The notes below the pieces were generated by a model, which ran no database searches, had not been told where the DNA came from, and saw only the letters and a program-made list of their open reading frames with translations. Below, in pieces: positions 7,554 through 11,074 of a stretch of 11,074 nt of DNA (positions are counted from its first letter, which is position 1; each line of letters begins with the position of its first letter). The stretch spans positions 2,789 through 13,862 of the forward strand of contig WKLE02001953.1 of NCBI GenBank assembly GCA_014885115.2, given 5' to 3'. The translations under genes and the position numbers were made by a program. The stretch is from Asterionellopsis glacialis. Lineage: Eukaryota; Bacillariophyta; Plagiogrammaphyceae; Rhaphoneidales; Asterionellopsidaceae.

Positions 7554-9560
7554 CTACCAAACAGGCTTTTCACCAGGTCCCATGCCGCCAAAAGGTGATG
7601 GATTGAAAAATTCTTGAAATATTTGTCTATCCTCTACAATAACCAAGGACGCAAGCCTGGCTACGACAATCTTGAGATTTTGGACTACGCGGTTTCGTTC
7701 CATTTCGCTACTAGCTTCAAACAAAAAAGTGTCTTCCGTACTGTGAATGTAAAAGCAATGGTTGCTTTTGGCTAGTGCTTGGGCACAGCTTCCAATACGT
7801 TCTGCTTCTACGATCCGAACAACATCTAAAAGGCAAATACTTTTTAGCTGACTATCGGAGAAACCCATCTTTGACATATCTTGTTCAGATTCTCTAGCTG
7901 GTTTCCACATGTACTTTGGCTGGATAAGTTTACCACGAAGTTGCTGTCCGTATTCGATCCACGCCTTGACTGCAGTTGGTGAGTTGCTGGTATCACCTTC
8001 AATGGCATCTAACATATGGTGATGAATGAGAGTAAGTCTTTCATTCAAAATTTTCTGTAGATAGATAGAGAGAGATTAGGTAGATACGTGTAAGAAAATC
8101 GTCTGGACACATGGAAATCAAAAAGAATACAATGCCAAAGAGCCAAGCCAACAATTTCCATATCTTACCTCCACTGTTGCCCTGACAGACGCGTCGGTGC
8201 TACTATTCATATCAAAATCAAGGCGCTTTGGCTCTATTTTTTCGCTTGGTCCATCTTGATTTTCCCAGGATTCATCACGACGAAGACTTGATAGACGGCC
8301 TTTGGGTACTGTGCGTGTAATTTCTTCTGGGTCACTGTCATAACACAAATCATCTTCATATGAATTACTTCTTGTTGGTACAAGCATTGGAGAGTCGGAA
8401 CCGGCTGCATTATCAGTACAGCTTAGTATAGAAGAGATAAAGCTAGATCCAGCAGATGAAGACACATCACTTCTTGATGGACTCGATCGTCGTTTGGATG
8501 GTGAGCTTTTTCTAAATTGTGGTCTAAAGGATGGCCCATTTGCAACACAAAATGATTGTGCCTTGTTAAGAGAAATCTCTGGCATTTCATTACACCTGTT
8601 TGGATCATTACTGTAATCAAATGGATTCATATTTCCTTTCAATTTCCGAATGTGTCGGGCACGTGCACTCATATTACAAGCACGGTTCCGAAGAGATTCC
8701 TTAATGTCATCCTTTAGTTCAATGGAGGGGGATGAATTTGTGGGGCCCATCCCAAAGTAGGACCATGCTTGCCAACTACCTAAAAAGTCAACTACTTCAT
8801 CGGGATTACTCAAAAAGTAGCAGATGGTTTTTTCAATCGATTCTTGTTGATGGACGGCAACCATAGCTGTTGTGTCATCTCCAGACCGCACGCAACTAAT
8901 GTCAGGTGTACTACCACAGCATAGTTGTGGACCGAAAGGGTATGACTTTTGAAGGTCAGGTGTAGTAGTGTAAGGCCTTCCATCAGCACAGAGTTTCGGT
9001 GAAGGACGGTATGGCATACATCCTCGTTTCATGGGTGCAGGAGACGGTGTAGCTTCCATATCCAACAAACTCCCAATTTGTCGAGGACTTGGTTGAGGTT
9101 GTTCTTGGCTAGAGGGATTGTCATTCTTCTTGTCATCTAGAGACAATCCTTCCAACGAGACTTCTGCACCACCGCGACCAATCTGAATGGGAGGAAGGTA
9201 CTCATCGGCTTGTTCAGTTACGGCTTGTTCCGTAACGGCGCCCATCCTGGGAAGGTCTAAACTAGAAAAGCTCTCATCATCATCTGTAATCAAGCTAGTT
9301 CCATAGGCTTTTTCACATGCCGTACGTATGATTTGTTGTGTCTTGGAGACAGGTAAAAATGTATTGGTACAATCACCTCCGACAGACGACGGGTGCTTCG
9401 GTTGTTCGTGCTGTGCTTGTTCTTTGAGAGGATGATTGGATGATAAGGAGTCATCTGGAATGACCGAAACGGGAGATATCTGTGCATCAAGTTGTGATGG
9501 GATATTTTTTCGGTCCGCCATTTCGAACGTGTTGCCTCCCCTTGTCATGTACCGATCCAT
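7554..9560 (-). CDS. PH-like domain protein of a diatom family, function unknown
   Basis: Exons 9560-8169 and 8054-7554 give 630 residues. Residues 1-235 are low-complexity, rich in Ser, Pro and Gln, and probably disordered. A short structured block around 242-272 contains EKTICYFLSNPDEVVDFLG and ends in WSYFGMG. A basic Ser-rich stretch (351-363) resembles a phosphorylation or nuclear-localisation segment. An acidic CYDSDPEE motif follows at 406-413. The C-terminus from about 490 has WIEYGQQL, LIQPKYMW, LLDVVRIV, FLFEASSE and VVARLASLVI, a pattern like a pleckstrin-homology-like fold. I recall this YDSDPE plus PH-like architecture from multigene families in diatom genomes, from memory only. 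PH-like domains commonly bind phosphoinositides or proteins, but nothing here shows a ligand. I chose the ATG at 9560 (AGAATGG, strong context) because the open frame upstream has no ATG; Met5 and Met14 are alternatives. Confidence 0.8.
8055..8168 (-). other. PH-like gene intron
   Basis: This 114-bp phase 0 intron has donor GTAAGA and acceptor CTACAG, preceded by a strong pyrimidine tract of the form TCTCTCTCTATCTATCTACAG. It joins RATVE to KILNERLTL and keeps the frame open into the PH-like domain. Confidence 0.88.
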
Positions 9561-10621
9561 TCTTCGTTTCGTCTTTTTTTTATTATTGCAAGAGCCACTT
9601 GGGTTGTTGGTTCTTCTAAAAATCTTGCTTCTAACAAAGGAAGTTTTTAGAGATTGCAATGTTATTTCGTTATTGTAGCAAAGATTTGTTCAACACGAAA
9701 CTCTCAATGATATTTAGCAGTTTGTGTATGGGAGTCGAGAAGGAGTTCGCACGTGTCAAGCCTTGTGTTCTTGCAATGTTCCGAGAGATTTCTTTTCTTG
9801 TCTCTCTACAACATACAGAGTTCGGACACAATGGGATCTGACATTAAATGTAGAAATGGATACCCAGTTTTTTTGTGGCTTTGATATCGTGGATACAATT
9901 TTTTTCAAAGATCCGTTGAATGGTATCGTGGAGGGAAGAAGTGTGATTCAACGTTGATAATGTACTGCAGTCTTATCCACCTAGCACAACAATAACAGCA
10001 TGATACTATTATTATGGTAGGTTGACACTCACACAGTCAAACAATAATCTTGAGATGTTCGTAGTTTTGTTCGTTCGTGTTCGTTTTTTCAATCCATGCA
10101 ATACCGTGAACGGTACCCAGGTTTGATTTTCTATTTGAGAGACCGAAAAAACAACCTAACCGCCACAAATCTAAAGTATCAATTCTTGAGTTTTCATCGT
10201 ACGCTCTCGTATGTGTATGGTCGGTACGACTGAAAACATACCAGGTCTACGTACTTTCGGCCTTCACACAATGCGGGTCTTCTCCTATTGTGATACTTCG
10301 CTTTAAACGCTAAATTTTGGTAGACTCCCAACCGTCGGTTTTCTGTTGTTATAGAATCTACATGAACGAACAAATGAATCAAATTTGTTTGGCCACACCT
10401 GCCAATATTCACAAAAAGGTATCCTTGAACGGTTGGTGTTGACGAAATTTTATTTAAGAAATGTTTGTATCCCGTTTTGTTACTTAGATGTAGACGGGCG
10501 CAAAATGAAATTTTGATGATTTAAATCTGGCGCGTATAAGTATAGCTGATTAGGAATCCCATAGTGTCCCGTTTTGGCTATCCTTTGCACATACAGATCT
10601 TGTAGGGTTCTATCTGCTTAG

Positions 10622-10654
10622 AAACACCAAAAATTTGATAAAACACCAAAAATT
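10622..10654. repeat. 14-bp direct repeat
   Basis: AAACACCAAAAATT occurs at 10622-10635 and again at 10641-10654, a 19-bp period with two copies. It is an A-rich short repeat with no visible partner elsewhere in the window. Confidence 0.6.
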
Positions 10655-10954
10655 GGTACATATTACTGTCGAGATACCAAAGACTCCAACCAGCGTATCT
10701 GTATGCTCGGATGAATGAAACGACCACTTGGGAAAACTCAAACTGTCGATAAGCGACGTAACGACGGTTTTTCATATTTTAGAGAGAAAGGGGTTAGGGT
10801 TAAATTAACTATCCCTATCCGACTATCTTTTTCTTTTTCGCTCCACGGCGTCACCTCTCCCCTTGATCACGAGAGTATTGTTGTGACATTGGCTCCCATG
10901 TCTTGAAAAATTCAAAATTTAAATTTCGCATGGTTTTGGGGTTTTTGTAGAAAC

Positions 10955-10976
10955 ATAGTGGAAAACATACCACTAT
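10955..10976. repeat. 7-bp inverted repeat
   Basis: ATAGTGG (10955-10961) pairs with CCACTAT (10970-10976) across an 8-base loop and is followed by a T run. It resembles a hairpin but is short and lies outside any gene seen here. Confidence 0.4.
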
Positions 10977-11074
10977 ATTTTTTAATATATGCAACGATGG
11001 AAAAACATAGCGCGTATGTAGGGTTTGTAGTGAAACTTGCCGTGTGAAACTGTGCAATCACTTCCAACGCTCCT

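Larger units (their letters stand above)
9561..11074. other. Gene-free upstream flank of the PH-like gene
   Basis: About 1.5 kb without a convincing coding region on either strand; open frames are short (under 80 codons) and show no family motif. The first part should hold the promoter and 5' UTR of the minus-strand PH-like gene. Minor items are a TTCGT-rich patch near 10053-10090, a 14-bp direct repeat at 10622 and 10641, a telomere-like GGTTAGGGTTA at 10792-10802, a telobox-like TAGGGTTT at 11019-11026, and a small inverted repeat at 10955-10976. Confidence 0.6.

Noticed and set aside
9561..9659. N-terminal extension of the PH-like protein upstream of 9560
   Set aside because: The frame is open to about 9690 but contains no ATG before 9560; the segment is better read as 5' UTR, unless an unseen upstream exon exists.
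9724..9957. 77-codon plus-strand open frame
   Set aside because: No family motif and no hydrophobic or compositional feature of a real protein; it overlaps the likely promoter of the minus-strand gene.

Overview
The window is nuclear DNA from a photosynthetic stramenopile, most likely a diatom. Three spliced protein genes are present, with short GT-AG introns of 95-114 bp. One carries an N-terminal presequence with an ASA-F motif typical of plastid targeting in algae with red-derived secondary plastids. Another belongs to a PH-like family that I recall mainly from diatoms. The species cannot be fixed from sequence alone. I see no tRNA, rRNA, CRISPR, transposase or viral gene.

Layout. Positions 1-869 are AT-rich and gene-free. 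Positions 870-2045 hold a degenerate tandem array of about six units of 175-208 bp. Positions 2046-2936 are gene-free and contain a GA-rich tract. Positions 2937-4851 (minus) carry a bacterial-type homodimeric glycyl-tRNA synthetase in three exons, with nested start codons that suggest delivery to more than one organelle. Positions 4852-5640 are a head-to-head intergenic region with a dense cluster of GTAC palindromes and a TGAGTCA site. Positions 5641-7305 (plus) carry a multi-pass glycerophosphocholine acyltransferase (GPC1/DUF2838) in two exons. Positions 7306-7553 are a short tail-to-tail spacer with palindromes. Positions 7554-9560 (minus) carry a 630-residue protein with a disordered N-terminus and a C-terminal PH-like domain, in two exons. 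Positions 9561-11074 show no convincing gene.

The three genes have unrelated jobs: organellar translation, phosphatidylcholine recycling, and a protein of unknown function. There is no sign of an operon-like functional cluster. The only plausible shared element is the divergent promoter region between the synthetase and the acyltransferase. All gene models are read from splice signals, reading frame and remembered family motifs, without alignment or transcript data.
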